Below, one piece after another: positions 1-11,429 of a stretch of 64,000 nt of DNA (position 1 is the first letter of the stretch; each line of letters begins with the position of its first letter). The notes beneath the pieces were generated by a model, which was not told where the DNA came from, made no database searches, and saw nothing but the letters and a program-made list of their open reading frames with translations. The stretch lies in assembly GCA_036971715.1 (NCBI GenBank), contig JAVHJL010000004.1, forward strand, positions 3,658,001 through 3,722,000, read 5' to 3'. The position numbers and the translations under genes were made by a program. This DNA comes from Arthrobotrys musiformis. Lineage: Eukaryota; Ascomycota; Orbiliomycetes; Orbiliales; Orbiliaceae.

Positions 1-226
1 TATGGGCAACCGTGTGGCGTCCCGTGGGAGAGTCGGGAGACTATTTGATATCTCCCATTTCTTTTCGTTTATTGCAGGCTCCTCGATGTTTTTGCTCATG
101 CCCCTTGAATCGTAGAATTTCTGCTGTTTTCTGTTGATTTTATAAAAGTTATTTGTTAGTATTTGTGTCATAAACAAAATTTTATGTGCATTATATGCAT
201 CTTAGAGGAGGGGGGTCCGGGCGTTC

Positions 227-401
227 CTACCTCCTTCTCGCCCAGAGGAAACGGCCAACGATCAAAAGGAGTGTGAGCAGCACTGCAAGGCCGCCAATTA
301 GACTATCCGTATGTACTTGTTAGTAAATAGACACTAATCGGATTGAGAAAATTGACTACATACGCATATTTTGCCCCGACGGGCATATCCTCGAAAGCCA
401 T
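227..401 (-). CDS. Possible 37-residue single-pass membrane microprotein, two exons
   Basis: I do not recognise the family. The model is exon 1 at 401..364 and exon 2 at 302..227, 37 residues. The intron (363..303, 61 bases) is textbook fungal: it begins GTATGT, holds a perfect TACTAAC branch site and ends in TAG. The join is in phase (GC|T gives Ala13). An in-frame TAG lies two codons upstream of the ATG, which closes the 5' side. The protein has a short N-terminus beginning MAFEDMP, one strongly hydrophobic helix at about residues 13-32, and a basic ARRR end, as in small tail-anchored or organelle-membrane subunits. Nothing nearby suggests a partner. An alternative is that this is a chance open frame in a spliced untranslated RNA. 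Homologues in related genomes would settle it. Confidence 0.42.
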
Positions 402-3400
402 CCCTTCCTAATACCTATATGTCCGTATATATAATGCTATAGCAAAGTCGTACCAGTTGAATATCGGATGAACGAGTGATTCGAATGAAAGTGATAAAAA
501 AGAAGAACAAGAACAATGATCTACCAGTTCTCGGACTATATTTTTTTTCGTGCGGGCCGAATGGAAGTTGAGCTTGAAGTAAGGAGTGAGAAAAAATAGC
601 GCTAAGCCCAGAATTATAATTATCACCAGAATCCCAAGCTGAAATGCGAAAAGAGCGTGCAGAACAAAATGTGACCTGTTGTGACCAATATGTTGGAATT
701 CTGGATCTGTTGAATTTGTGTTGAACGAGTGGGAAATGGGACACCAAAAGGGAAAGGCCGAGGTCTCGAAGGAAGGCTTCGGGCGGGATGCAAGGGCCTC
801 TGCTCTACTGCCCGCACACAACTGGTGAAGCCATTCAATTGCAAGTATTCTCAAGTAAGGAGCGTGGTGGTGATGTATCCCATCGAAAAGATCGTTCGGT
901 CGAGCCCGGAATGTTCAATTATACGGAGTGGTGGCTTACAAGTATAGGAAGACTAAACGCCCAGAAGAGACCTTCTGGGTGGCCCGATTCCTTTATATTT
1001 AATAAACATAGATCTGTCGACAATTATAAAAACTCAATAGCAATGCACTGCATGTACTAGCCAGCCGGAACCAAACGGTTACCTTGCTTAAGCTTGCAGT
1101 CCTAGTAAGTACAGAAATACACACTTCCAAGTTTGAAAAGTTTCACCAAGACATTTCGAAAGCGCACATGTTTCTAATCGTCTGGTGTATTTTTTGTTTA
1201 AACGCTTCAAGCTGCACATATGCACATGCGGTGCTTTTTCTTCTTCTTCTTGATCTTGTTTTTTACCGGCTTTTCCTAGCTTATAGCACTAGTTAGCCAT
1301 AGGTTGGAAAACAATTGGACCGTGTGCAAAATGTATTTCTGGTTACCTTTTCCTGATTATCATCAAGAGCAGATCTTGGCTGCCGGGTGCCAATAAATGA
1401 AAGGATGTTGTTGCCTTTCGCATCCAGAAGCCGTTTATGTTCGCGCGACACAGATCATTCACAAACTTAAGGCCGAGGGGGAGGGGATCCGACAGAGCTG
1501 AGTTCGATCCTCAAACTGGTACCCTGGCAATAATCATGATCTGCTACTATGGCTGTGTCTTTTTTTTTGTCAGGCGCTTCACCCTCCCCCCGAAGTTTAC
1601 AAGTCGATACGATTGATAAAAGAAACAACCCCTGTTCTAATATCCTGTCACTCTTTTCTTTCTTCACAGAATGTTACTGTGAGAAGAAGAAAATATGGAT
1701 ATTCTACTTAAGCATAAATTTTAGGTTACATAAGTGAAAGGGAAGCGTTCCAGTGATATTTTATCGGGATGTTGTGGCGTCCGCCTCCTCGCTGCATCCG
1801 AGATGCACCTGCAGCTATCTTTTGACCGCCGTTAGATTATATATAGATGATGCACAATTTAGATTTCGTGGTGTATACTAACTATCTACCTAAACTATAC
1901 TATCTTTAAAAAGCGCTACGGCTAAATTTTCAACTACTGCAATGTCACCTTATATCCAAGGAAACTAGTACGCATGCGTAGGTGTAGAAAATTTTCGGAG
2001 TACAAGATCGGTGCGGTGACGTTTGGGATGTTACTTTTTGAGTTAATAGAACCCGAGTACTCGAGTATGCAGAAAGTCCAATAGGGTTGGATTCAATCGG
2101 ACTGCAGCTCGGTTCGATTCTGCGGCAGTGTTAACATGTTTCGCGCGCAGGTAGGCTCGAATTCTAGATAGGTCTGCCTGTACATCATCATGGAAATTCA
2201 TGATTTCGAAGCTTTTAGGACGTCGGCCCCGTTCGAAGTAGTTTGTTTCCAAAACATGTCAATTGTTCGATATACCCTTGCCATGTCTGAAAGATCCTCA
2301 AACAATAACTGACATCAAGAATTTGTCTTGTTATACTCCGGATTTTTTCGGGGTTATTGCGTAGGGCGTAACATGTAATAGGATCCCTTTCGAAGCTTCA
2401 CCCACTTTTTTTTACAGATCCATGCGGGATCATACCCCAAGATCTATGCATGGCGATGAATCATGTCAAAAAGGAGTCTAGATCTTTTTTAATACAAATC
2501 CCGCCGTACGTGCAGCAACGACTGGGGCTCACGCGCGCGAGCTCCAGGCTATTTCGTGTTCGCATGATATGATAGCCTAGATACAATTTACCAGAGTTGA
2601 ACGATTTCGCCTTCAAGCCTTTTCGTCCCAGTTTGAAACATCGCAGAAGCTAAAATCGCAAATTCTCCTCATACGAAATTTTAAAGTATGCATGCCTAGT
2701 TTAACCATACACGTCCATGCCAAATTGAAAAAGAATAAAAAATAAAAATAACATTCCATATCGACAACTTTAAATTTCGACTAGCGGAGTATCTACACTG
2801 CCGGTTCGAGGTATACCAGGCCCCCCCTTGCAATATTGTAGCAGAAGAATTTATTTTTATAATTAAATTTTGTTTTCTGATTCGAATTCGAATTTGAAGA
2901 CTTGATTGAGCCTCCCTCGCGCTAGCCAAACCCCCATTCGAGCCGTGGAACTCACCCACCTTCTCCATAAAATCGATATTTCCCCTCCCAAACTAAACGA
3001 TCACACGGTACAATGGGAAAGGAAAAAACACTCCGAGATCATACGGAATCCCGCATATTCCATACTACCATCAACCAGTCAGAAAGCGCATGTGGTGCGT
3101 TCCTAAAACTGTAAACGTTCGATCGAACCATATGTACCCTCACATATCATACATGACATATGACATGACAAGGGCACACAGGCCGCAAGAAGAACGATTA
3201 AGGTTGTGCATGGCATCCCACCCGAATTCCCCCCTTCGGATCCCAGCACCCCCCAGTGCTAGTTCGAAGTTGGTTCCAAGATGCAGAAAGTGTTCATGCA
3301 ATGCATGATTGTTTAACCCGCATCGCATGGCCACGGCCGGGATGGATTTACCCCCCTCCCTCTTTCCCTCATTATATTGTTCCTCAACCATGAGCTCAAG

Positions 3401-3904
3401 GCCTCGGCGATTGTGGTTGAGGATGTATGGTAAGTTGGTCTTTTCGACCAGGTTGACGGATGACATGATTGGAGAGGACGTGGTATCTCGTGCCGAATGT
3501 TGACAATGCGAATGAACGACGTACGACGGAGTTTACCAATACATGTGAATTAGCATACTATCGATACCCACATTCCATTCCATTCGGACATATCCCAGGC
3601 GAAGGCCGGTCGAATGCTCGGTGAAGCCTGATGTTCAATCTTATATCAATTTTATATCCAAAAAGTGAGTTCTGCGTTGCGTGTCAGGACCCCAGACGAC
3701 ATGTCCAACACACTCGCCTCTGATTGGCCGCCGGACCTTTCAAATTTTCTTCCCCTCCAAAAAACCACACCTCCAAAACCCTTCCTCCAACTTCCCTCCG
3801 ACGTCGACCATCGCTCCAAAACAACCATCACCACCCTCCTTTCCTCGACGTCCGTCCCGTCGAAGGGGAAGAAGAAGGCTTCCCTTCTTCATATCACATA
3901 AACC
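402..3904. other. Intergenic, 3.5 kb, no supported gene
   Basis: I see no convincing gene here. The several open frames of 60-148 codons lack recognisable protein character or splice continuity. The minus-strand frame at 408..854 contains a hydrophobic stretch but starts without an ATG. The last few hundred bases (about 3660-3904) are C-rich and serve as the promoter and leader of MRPS35. Confidence 0.5.
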
Positions 3905-5210
3905 ATGCCGCCGCGGTTACGGCCATCCAATCTCCCCTCCGCGAGCAATGTAATCCCACAATCCTTCTCCTCCCCCCTCCTCCCCTTCCTCCTCCCCTCC
4001 TACCACATCTACACCCAAACCCCATCATCATCATCCCGTAACTTCTCCACCTCAAAACCCTCCTACCGCCGTGCTCGCTTCGAAAAGACCCCAGGAACAC
4101 GCAATGGCTTCATCGACTGGATGAAAAAATACGGCCCAAAGCTCAACGTCCCCAGTCCCCTCAACAACGTCCCAGTCTACCTCACCAGAGACCCACCAAA
4201 ACTCCCAACCGACAAACAGGCATTGAAGCCCAAACAGAGGAAAAACGGCATATCGAGGAAACAAGCGCAGAGGGATGCCGTCGACTGGGAAGCCGCCGCC
4301 AAGAGGTCTACCATCTCGCCGTTCCCGACTAATCCCTCCTTCAAAGCCCATCCGGTCATCTCGACGGAGTTTAGGGAGCAGATTTATCTACGCATGAAGG
4401 CAGATAGATCGGTCAGGCGGATATCTGCCGAATTGAATTGTGAGCTGGAAAGAGTGGCTGCGGTTATCAGATTGAAGGAAATCGAAAATAGATGGATTGC
4501 AGAGGTACCCCCCCCCCTCCTTTTACACCCACATAACCACCATACCAACCCCCCAAAAGCGAATATGATGAGCCCTTAAAAAAATTCGATTAGTCTATAA
4601 GACCAAAAAAAACATGGTTAAAAACTATGGGTCCCAACAGTCTGACCATCGCTTCCCCAAAATCCACATGTAACCCCTTCATACCCCCGTAAAAGACCCA
4701 ACTAACACCCACAAGAACCGTCCCCTCTGCACAGAAATGCAAAAACGCGTCCACGCAATGATGCGAGTAACACAATACACCCCCTTCCCCCAACACGAAT
4801 CCATAACCGACCTCCGCATCCACTCAGCAACAAACAACCAACTCTTCCTCGCCGTCCCGGAATCCATGCCCTTCAACCGAAAGGACGCCGCAGATGCATT
4901 GGGCATCTTACCCGCCGACGTGCGAATGCCGCATAGCGAGCTCATCGAGGTCGAGAGGATGAAAGAGGCCGGCGTGGAGGTCCAGGAAATGATCAAGGTC
5001 GAAACCGAGCGTGAGCAACGGGAGGCCGAGGAAGCCAAGGCGAAGAGGGAGAGGAGGGAGAAGAGACTAGGTGCCGGGAAAGTAGTCGAGACCGAAAGGT
5101 TTAGGTTCAGACTCAAACCCGCCAATGCCGCTGCCGTCGGTCATAGGTACGGTGTTCCGGCCGAGGACAGGAAGAGGGGTATCAATAAGATCCCCACGAG
5201 AGTGGTGTGA
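3905..5210 (+). CDS. MRPS35: Mitochondrial small-subunit ribosomal protein S35 (mS45, Bot1 family)
   Basis: A structural component of the mitoribosomal small subunit, needed for mitochondrial translation. Exons are 3905..4504 and 4716..5210, giving 364 residues. The N-terminus is rich in Ser, Pro and Arg with an RNFSTSKPSYRRAR segment, a typical matrix-targeting presequence. The family core follows: the FIDWMKKYGPKLN block, then EFREQIYLRMKADRSVRRIS, a helical KEIENRW segment, and a basic C-terminal part containing MPFNRKDAADALGILPADVR and a long charged helix (EREQREAEEAKAKRERREK). The intron starts GTACCC followed by a C run. The CTAAC branch site at 4702-4706 and the next AG (4714-4715) give phase 0; the later AG at 4733-4734 would break the frame. 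Family membership is recognised from memory. It is transcribed towards PSY2. Confidence 0.85.
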
Positions 5211-6291
5211 TCGAGTTTTATACCCAATCTCTCTAAACCTTCCCCGACTATTACTTTTTATTTAGTTATTACAAATATCGGAGTATGAGATATACCCATC
5301 CAACTCCAGATTCCTCCAGTATATTATGTTTTTTATATATTACAGTCCTAAATCCGTGGGGACTCTGTACATACAACCAGGTTATAACACGGAAGATACC
5401 TCATCAATTGAAATATCCGGCCGCAGTAGCAGGTCATACTCAAATCCATGCCATATAGCAACTATTTCTCACTTAAAAACCAAACAAATACACTGTCACT
5501 ACTTCATAGCACACATCTACTCCACGAGAATAAAATAGTACAAACCCCCGAGAGTATATTCATCCTTGTATATATCCAAAATATAAAATGCCAACAACCG
5601 CTCGCCTCCTCCTCCACTATATAAGAAAATGGCCTCCACATGCCCATCTCCAACTCTCCAAAACACACACAATGGAAAAATGGAAAACATCAAAAAAACT
5701 TCCACCAAAGAATAGAATAAGGAGAAGGGGAAAAAAGAATAAATCCCCAAGAAAGAGAGAGGACCAAAGACAAATAACAACCCAATAGAATAGGAATATA
5801 TAGAAAAGAAAGAAAGAGAAAGGCTAGAACAATGGAAAAATGGCTAAGAAAAAAAAGTTGGAAAGAAGTAACTTAAAAACAAACGCCATGATCGCAATGC
5901 CCATCTTTCAGAGGCCGTTTGGTGCCGGTATAATTGAGGAAAAAAAAAAATACTAACAAGAGGAAATTTAGAAAGGGGGGAATGCAACGTAGTGAGGAAG
6001 CGGGGGCGTGGGGGGGTTCGGTGGAAAGCGGCCGATGCGAGCCGAAGGAGGGTAGTATCGACGATGAACCAATGGGGAGGGATAATACAATGACAAGTAG
6101 AGGGAGGAAGGGAGGACGGAGAGAATGTTTGCGCCGTGTGTGAATATATGTATACTGCTCATTCCGATCCAAAATATACCAATCCAAGAATCCAAGAATG
6201 GGAGAAAAAGAACCCAAACGATCAAACCAAAGGATATCAGAAAGGGAAAAACAACCCCAGGACAAAAGAAGCGTAATGGATTTACCGTCTA
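5211..6291. other. Convergent 3' intergenic region between MRPS35 and PSY2
   Basis: About 1.1 kb between the two stop codons. It is A/T-rich near 5220-5560 and purine-rich on the plus strand near 5650-6130. It should hold the 3' untranslated regions of both genes. I see no gene; the 130-codon minus-strand frame at 5873..6265 lies in the expected 3' UTR of PSY2 and has no protein character. Confidence 0.5.
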
Positions 6292-9200
6292 TTACTCCCC
6301 CTTCTCCTTCTCCTTCTCAACTTTCTCCTTCTCCTTCTTCTTGCCGTTCTCTCCTTTGCTCGCAAAGCTAATAGAGATCTTTTTTCCAGCACCGGAACTG
6401 GGTGTAGCATTAGGTAGCACCGCATTCCCTTTCTTCCCTACACTGGGACTCCTCTTCTTCGTACTCCTCAACAACCTCTCCATCCCATCGTCCTCCGCCT
6501 CTTCTTCTCTCCTCCGCTTCTCACTCAACCGATCCGGCGTGGGCGGTAACGAACCAGCCATGACATGGTCATCACTCCCCGAAGATGGTGTCGGAGTCGT
6601 GCTTCCAGCAGCAGCGGTGGTAGCAGCAGTGCCATCTTCCCCATTCGCATCAACGCTGCTAGCTCTGCTCGCAATATTCAGATTCTCAATCCCACCAGCC
6701 TCATCGCCAGCAGAACCTCCATCTTTCGACGCCTCGCCATTAACATCCGTCGTAGCATCCATATCCACATCTTCATCATCGTCGGGATAGTCTACCAAGC
6801 TCTTTCCAGCCGGACTCGTCCCAGATGCAGAAGCGGGAGTCTTCCCACCGGTCTTAATCCTCTTGCCGCTATTCTCCACTGCCGAATATTCAACTTCATC
6901 TTCATCGTCCGAACCGTTAAAGTACTCTTCTTCGGCTGCATCCAGATCCTTCAGCCCTTCCCATCGCTTGCCACCATTAACCGCGCTACGAGAACCCATT
7001 TCCTCGTCTGCGGCGAATGGCGCAGTTGTGTCATGCAACTGGTCAAACTTAATGATAAGCGAGGAGAAGGTATCAACATAGGTGATCTCTGCGAGTCTCT
7101 CGCGGAATTGCTCGACAAGGTGATTAATAAGAAGTTTAATCCCCTCCTGCATCACAGTTAGCAACCTCTCAAAACCCAAAGGACCTAACAAGAAAAAGTG
7201 GCGGAACACATACCCGCTTGATAAACTCGAAGAATTCCAGGCATGCAGAATTCAAGAGGTTGTCTTTCGGCATCGTCTCAAACACAATGTTTAATATCGG
7301 CTCCAGCAGCTTATTTTTTATAAGTTGTCGGTTGTAAAACTCATCGTTGAGTTGGACGCATGCTCTAAAGAATTTCAACGCAGCTGTCCAAAAAGATTAT
7401 CCGTCAGCCATCGAGACCCTAATCCAAGGGCCGCAAAAGAATGAAGGGAAACCCACCAAGTTGCACAAACTTCTCACTAGAAGTAAGCAACTGCGCGACT
7501 CTCGGCGCAATATTCTCACTAAGAATAAAGTACTTGTTCCGAAACAGGTGATGCCGAACAAAGAAACACAGAAGTTCAAGCAAATGGGTATACAATGCCG
7601 ATTCATGAGGTGACAACGAATCTATACCCGTTCCCAAGGCAAATAATTAGTCCCGGAACAAAAGAAAAAGGGCATCCAATGCCCGCGAGGAATGTATCAT
7701 ACCTATCGTCCTCCCCTCTAGATCCGACAATGGCTTAAACAACTTTTTCGCACTTCGATCGTAGAAATTCGTATAAAACACTTCCGTAGGCGCTTCCTCC
7801 GTGGTGGGCGGCCGTCTTGTAGCACTACCACCCACGTTCATCATCTCGCTCATTTTCACGATTCCTTCCAGCGGTTGCGCCTGATTAGGGTCGAGCAACA
7901 CTTTGATGGCATCCGCGACTTGCGATTTGACACCCATGTCTTGTTCCGATAACAGCAGTTCAATCAACGTATCAGTCAGTGGCTTCGTCTTCTCATGGAT
8001 CTGCTTAAAGATAAAATTCCGCATCATAAGCGGATCATTATCAATCATGCAGACCAGGATTTCCGTCCCGGCGATTCGGGTCGCTGGGTCGTCGTTCTGA
8101 AGCGCATAGTCGATGACGTTGAAGAGGCCATGTTGGATGAAGTTAGCATATAACTGCGATCTACTAGGCCCTTGCAAGTTCTTCGCTATAGCCGAGCACT
8201 GCTGTAGGAACTGGACACCGTGTTTCCGTCGCTGTTTATCTTCAGGGGGTGGGGGGTCTGAGGAAAATAGTTCGAAGAGGGCCTTTAGGAAGACGCCGTT
8301 GGTTTGGAGATGCTGGACGATATCGACTTGGTTGAAGAATATTAGGGAGTTGAGAACGGAGAAAGTCGGGTCGTCCAGTATCCTAGCCAACACGACATCC
8401 TTGAGATATTGCAGTCGATATGTTTGATGTATCTTCTTCTTAATATCCGGGTTATCAATCGGCACCACTTCCTTAAATCTGGTATCGTCGGAAAGATACG
8501 TCCGGTGATTGGCTTTATGGGTCGGGAAATCGGGATCATCTGCATTCCGAAGTTAGCAGTCAAGTCGATTTTTTCTTAGAGACCACACATCATCATCATC
8601 GCTCACATTCTAAGATGCCAACAACCCCCATCACAACCTCATCTGTCACAATGTACTCTATTATCGTGGAATCATTCAGCAGTATTATTATTTTCATGAT
8701 CCGGCATAACGAGAACAGTTCTGGGAGCATTTCCAGATCCTCCGCCGTATCCAGCAGCGGCACGAGTTTTGGTATGTAGTCATCATTGATAATGAATTTC
8801 GCAAGCGAGTCTCTTCCAGCTGCGTTTATTGTCAAGGTGTGCATCATATTCTCGATATTAGCAAGGATACTCAGTTCCGGTTTAGGGAGCTTGACTGAAT
8901 AAAGTAGAGCTTCGTTATCGTCGGAGAGTATGTCATCTGCAAGCCCTCAAAATGTTAGTTCTTAGATGCCCGTCCCCAAATTGGCATAGCATACCAACAT
9001 ACCAGCACTGGATAGCGACATTATCCTGTTCTGAACATGACTGACGAAATCCCTGTATATAGCAGTATTAGTTCTGTATCTTTCTCATCGGGACTCCGCA
9101 GGGAACAAGTTCCCGACGAGGTAATCAATACTCGAAAGAAAGACAAAACTAACCAGATAGCGGCACAACCCTCCGGCTCCTGAAAACTCAGTGCCATATC

Positions 9201-9659
9201 CGTCCCATTGGGTTCCGTCCATACTATCAGAGTTTCTGAAGCTCATCAAATAACCACCGTTAGCAAAATCCTTTCGCCTTCCGCAAGTCCCGGTCGTAAA
9301 ATAAAAAATCTCGAGTGCCAACCTTGTTGTTTCTGATATCCGTCATCCTTCACTATCCGCGTCTCCAATAGCAACCGATCCTCTTCCTCCTCCGACTTGA
9401 CTTGAATATGAGGTTCATCCTATTGATGCGAACAAAAAGGTCGTGCCCCATTAGCCACTCTGTACAATGTTCGCATAGTCGCCAAATGTAGCACCATCCG
9501 CCAATTGGCTTCGACTTGAACAGAAAAACAGTCGCCACCTACATTCAACACCTGCCCGGTGCAATATCCAGTCCCCCTATCGAACCAATCATTATTTCGT
9601 AGCTCGTAAACCTTGACTCGTCGCGGTTGTGTCGGCGGGTTGGGCACGACCAGTGCCAT
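6292..9659 (-). CDS. PSY2: PP4 phosphatase regulatory subunit 3 (Psy2/SMEK family), nine exons
   Basis: The substrate-targeting subunit of protein phosphatase 4, which acts in DNA-damage checkpoint recovery and other signalling. Exons in transcription order are 9659..9552, 9419..9323, 9235..9154, 9052..9003, 8936..8607, 8539..7703, 7621..7457, 7383..7214 and 7146..6292. All joins keep frame, giving 897 residues. The N-terminal EVH1/PH-like domain runs through RRVKVYELRNNDWFDRGTGY, the DEPHIQV segment and LIVWTEPNGTDMALSFQEPE, about residues 1-110. The SMK1 domain with IENMMHTLTINAAGRDSLAK and YDPDFPTHKANHRTYL follows. Armadillo-like helices run to about residue 640, including the LKFFRACVQLNDEFYNRQLI block. 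The tail is acidic and low-complexity with a VDYPDDDEDVDM stretch and a Lys/Glu-rich end. The ATG at 9659 is the first in frame. Length matches fungal Psy2 proteins. Confidence 0.93.
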
Positions 9660-11386
9660 AATCGAGCCGTGAAGAGTACTGATAATGATATTATCAGAAC
9701 AGATCCCAGGGGTCAAAAATAGTCGTTTGAGGGTTTGTCGAATGATAAAGAGAGCAAGATGTGCTTTTATGGAAGGTGACGAAGATAAAGGCCGTTAATG
9801 CAGAATAACGTCGTGAAAGAAGCGAAAGGGATGAATCGGGAAGGATGTCGTCTTTCGTTGCCGCTTTAAAGGGGCGGTAGGGCTGTCAGGGCTCCAGCTG
9901 AAGAAGGTTAGAAGGGTGATATCAATCCTATGCACGTCTTCGGAGTCCAAGCCGCCCTAATTCCGCTGTCGCTGCCTATTCCCTTTTCCGTGACTTTGAA
10001 ACCGTTTTAAAGACCCCAGAACAAGCCCTCTTTCTGTACCCCGCTCGTTGATGTATCGATTATAGGATGGTTGTAGTTTATTGCGCGATTCGACGTCTAG
10101 TCTAAGGTGCACACGCTGGCAAACAACTGACGTCGGGATCCAAATGGATTTGTCGTGCAGGTCGCAAGCTCTCGGGGAGAAAAAAAGGACGTGGCTGTCG
10201 TTGTACCTCACTGCTGGGCCCTGGGCGTTATTTTTGGTGTTATATCCCCTCTGAACGACGGAGAGTTTAATATCGCAGGAGAGGAGCGAAGAGCGAAGAG
10301 CGAAAATGGAAGGATTGGATAGACAGGACGTGCGAGTGTGTGAGAGAGACGGGAAGAGGGATGGATGGATGGATGGGAAGAGACGGAAGGAGAGGAAGAG
10401 GAAGAGTGAGCGAGAGTGAGAGCAAAGACGGAAGGATGTCTTTGTTACACAATGACACACACTTTCCCTTGTGTTTGTGCACCCTCGAAGCTGATATGCA
10501 CGTGCGGGGGCGGGAAGCAGTGAGCTTATGGCGCGGGAAGAATATGTAAATATCTAAGTTTCGATGGAGGTGGTGGCGAAGGGAAGGCGACAACGGGAGA
10601 GATGTCAGCCCGAACCGGGAATTTCCCTTGACTGGTCGCGCGACAGACCCGGGCAGGTGGGGATAAGGGTGTGGGAAGTGAGGGGAGGGGGTGTGGGAAG
10701 GGAGAGGCCGTGATTGGGAATGGACGAGTCCCTGGGTCGGATTTCCCACTCCGTCGCGTAAACTGGCAGGGAGGAATGGCGGGATGCTTGCCGGTCCGTC
10801 TAATCGCACAGCCGGCCGTCGCGATAAGGAAAGGGAGGATGATCTCGGAGAGGCAATGCAAGGAACAGTGTATTCTCGAGCGATGCCGGGGAAGGACAGT
10901 GGCGATGGTTTGGAGATATCGTCGAAGGCTTCAGGGGAGGAAGCTAGCTGTGGCCCGGCGGCGATGAAGCTGAAATCGAGGAGATGTGACAGGCGATGAC
11001 GAAGGATCAATTGGAGAAGGAAGGTTTGGTTTTGGGTTTTGCGATGGGCCGCCGTTCTATCAATCAAAACACCACCTCAAACACAAGCAACCAACCACCA
11101 AAGGTTGCTATTTGCTATTTGATACTGATATTGGATATCGTCAACAGCTGCGACAGATAGGTAAGCAAGCACCCGGCCGGATGCGATTGTTAGGTACCGA
11201 GCTAACCAGAGGCCTAGGCAATTTGTATATATCGATTGTGCAGACGGCAGATGGAGAAGTCAGTCCTGCTACAAGACCAAGATTCGACCAGTTTGATGAT
11301 ATCTGATATACGATGTGAATCAAGTATACGACTTCGAAGTGTCGAATAGCCCGCAGACTCCACCCGATTGGACCAGTTCCAGCCTG

Positions 11387-11429
<43 letters not shown>

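Noticed and set aside
408..854. 148-codon minus-strand frame with a hydrophobic stretch
   Set aside because: It starts without an ATG, overlaps two equally open frames on the same strand, and shows no family or splice partner. It may be the leader region of the microprotein transcript.
3140..3466. 108-codon minus-strand ATG frame divergent from MRPS35
   Set aside because: True ATG and a helical N-terminus, but no recognised family, and a plus-strand frame is equally open. Kept out for lack of support.
10267..11067. 266-codon minus-strand frame
   Set aside because: Ser/Pro/Leu/Arg translation of a C/T-rich promoter tract, with overlapping open frames in the same region. Composition explains the openness.
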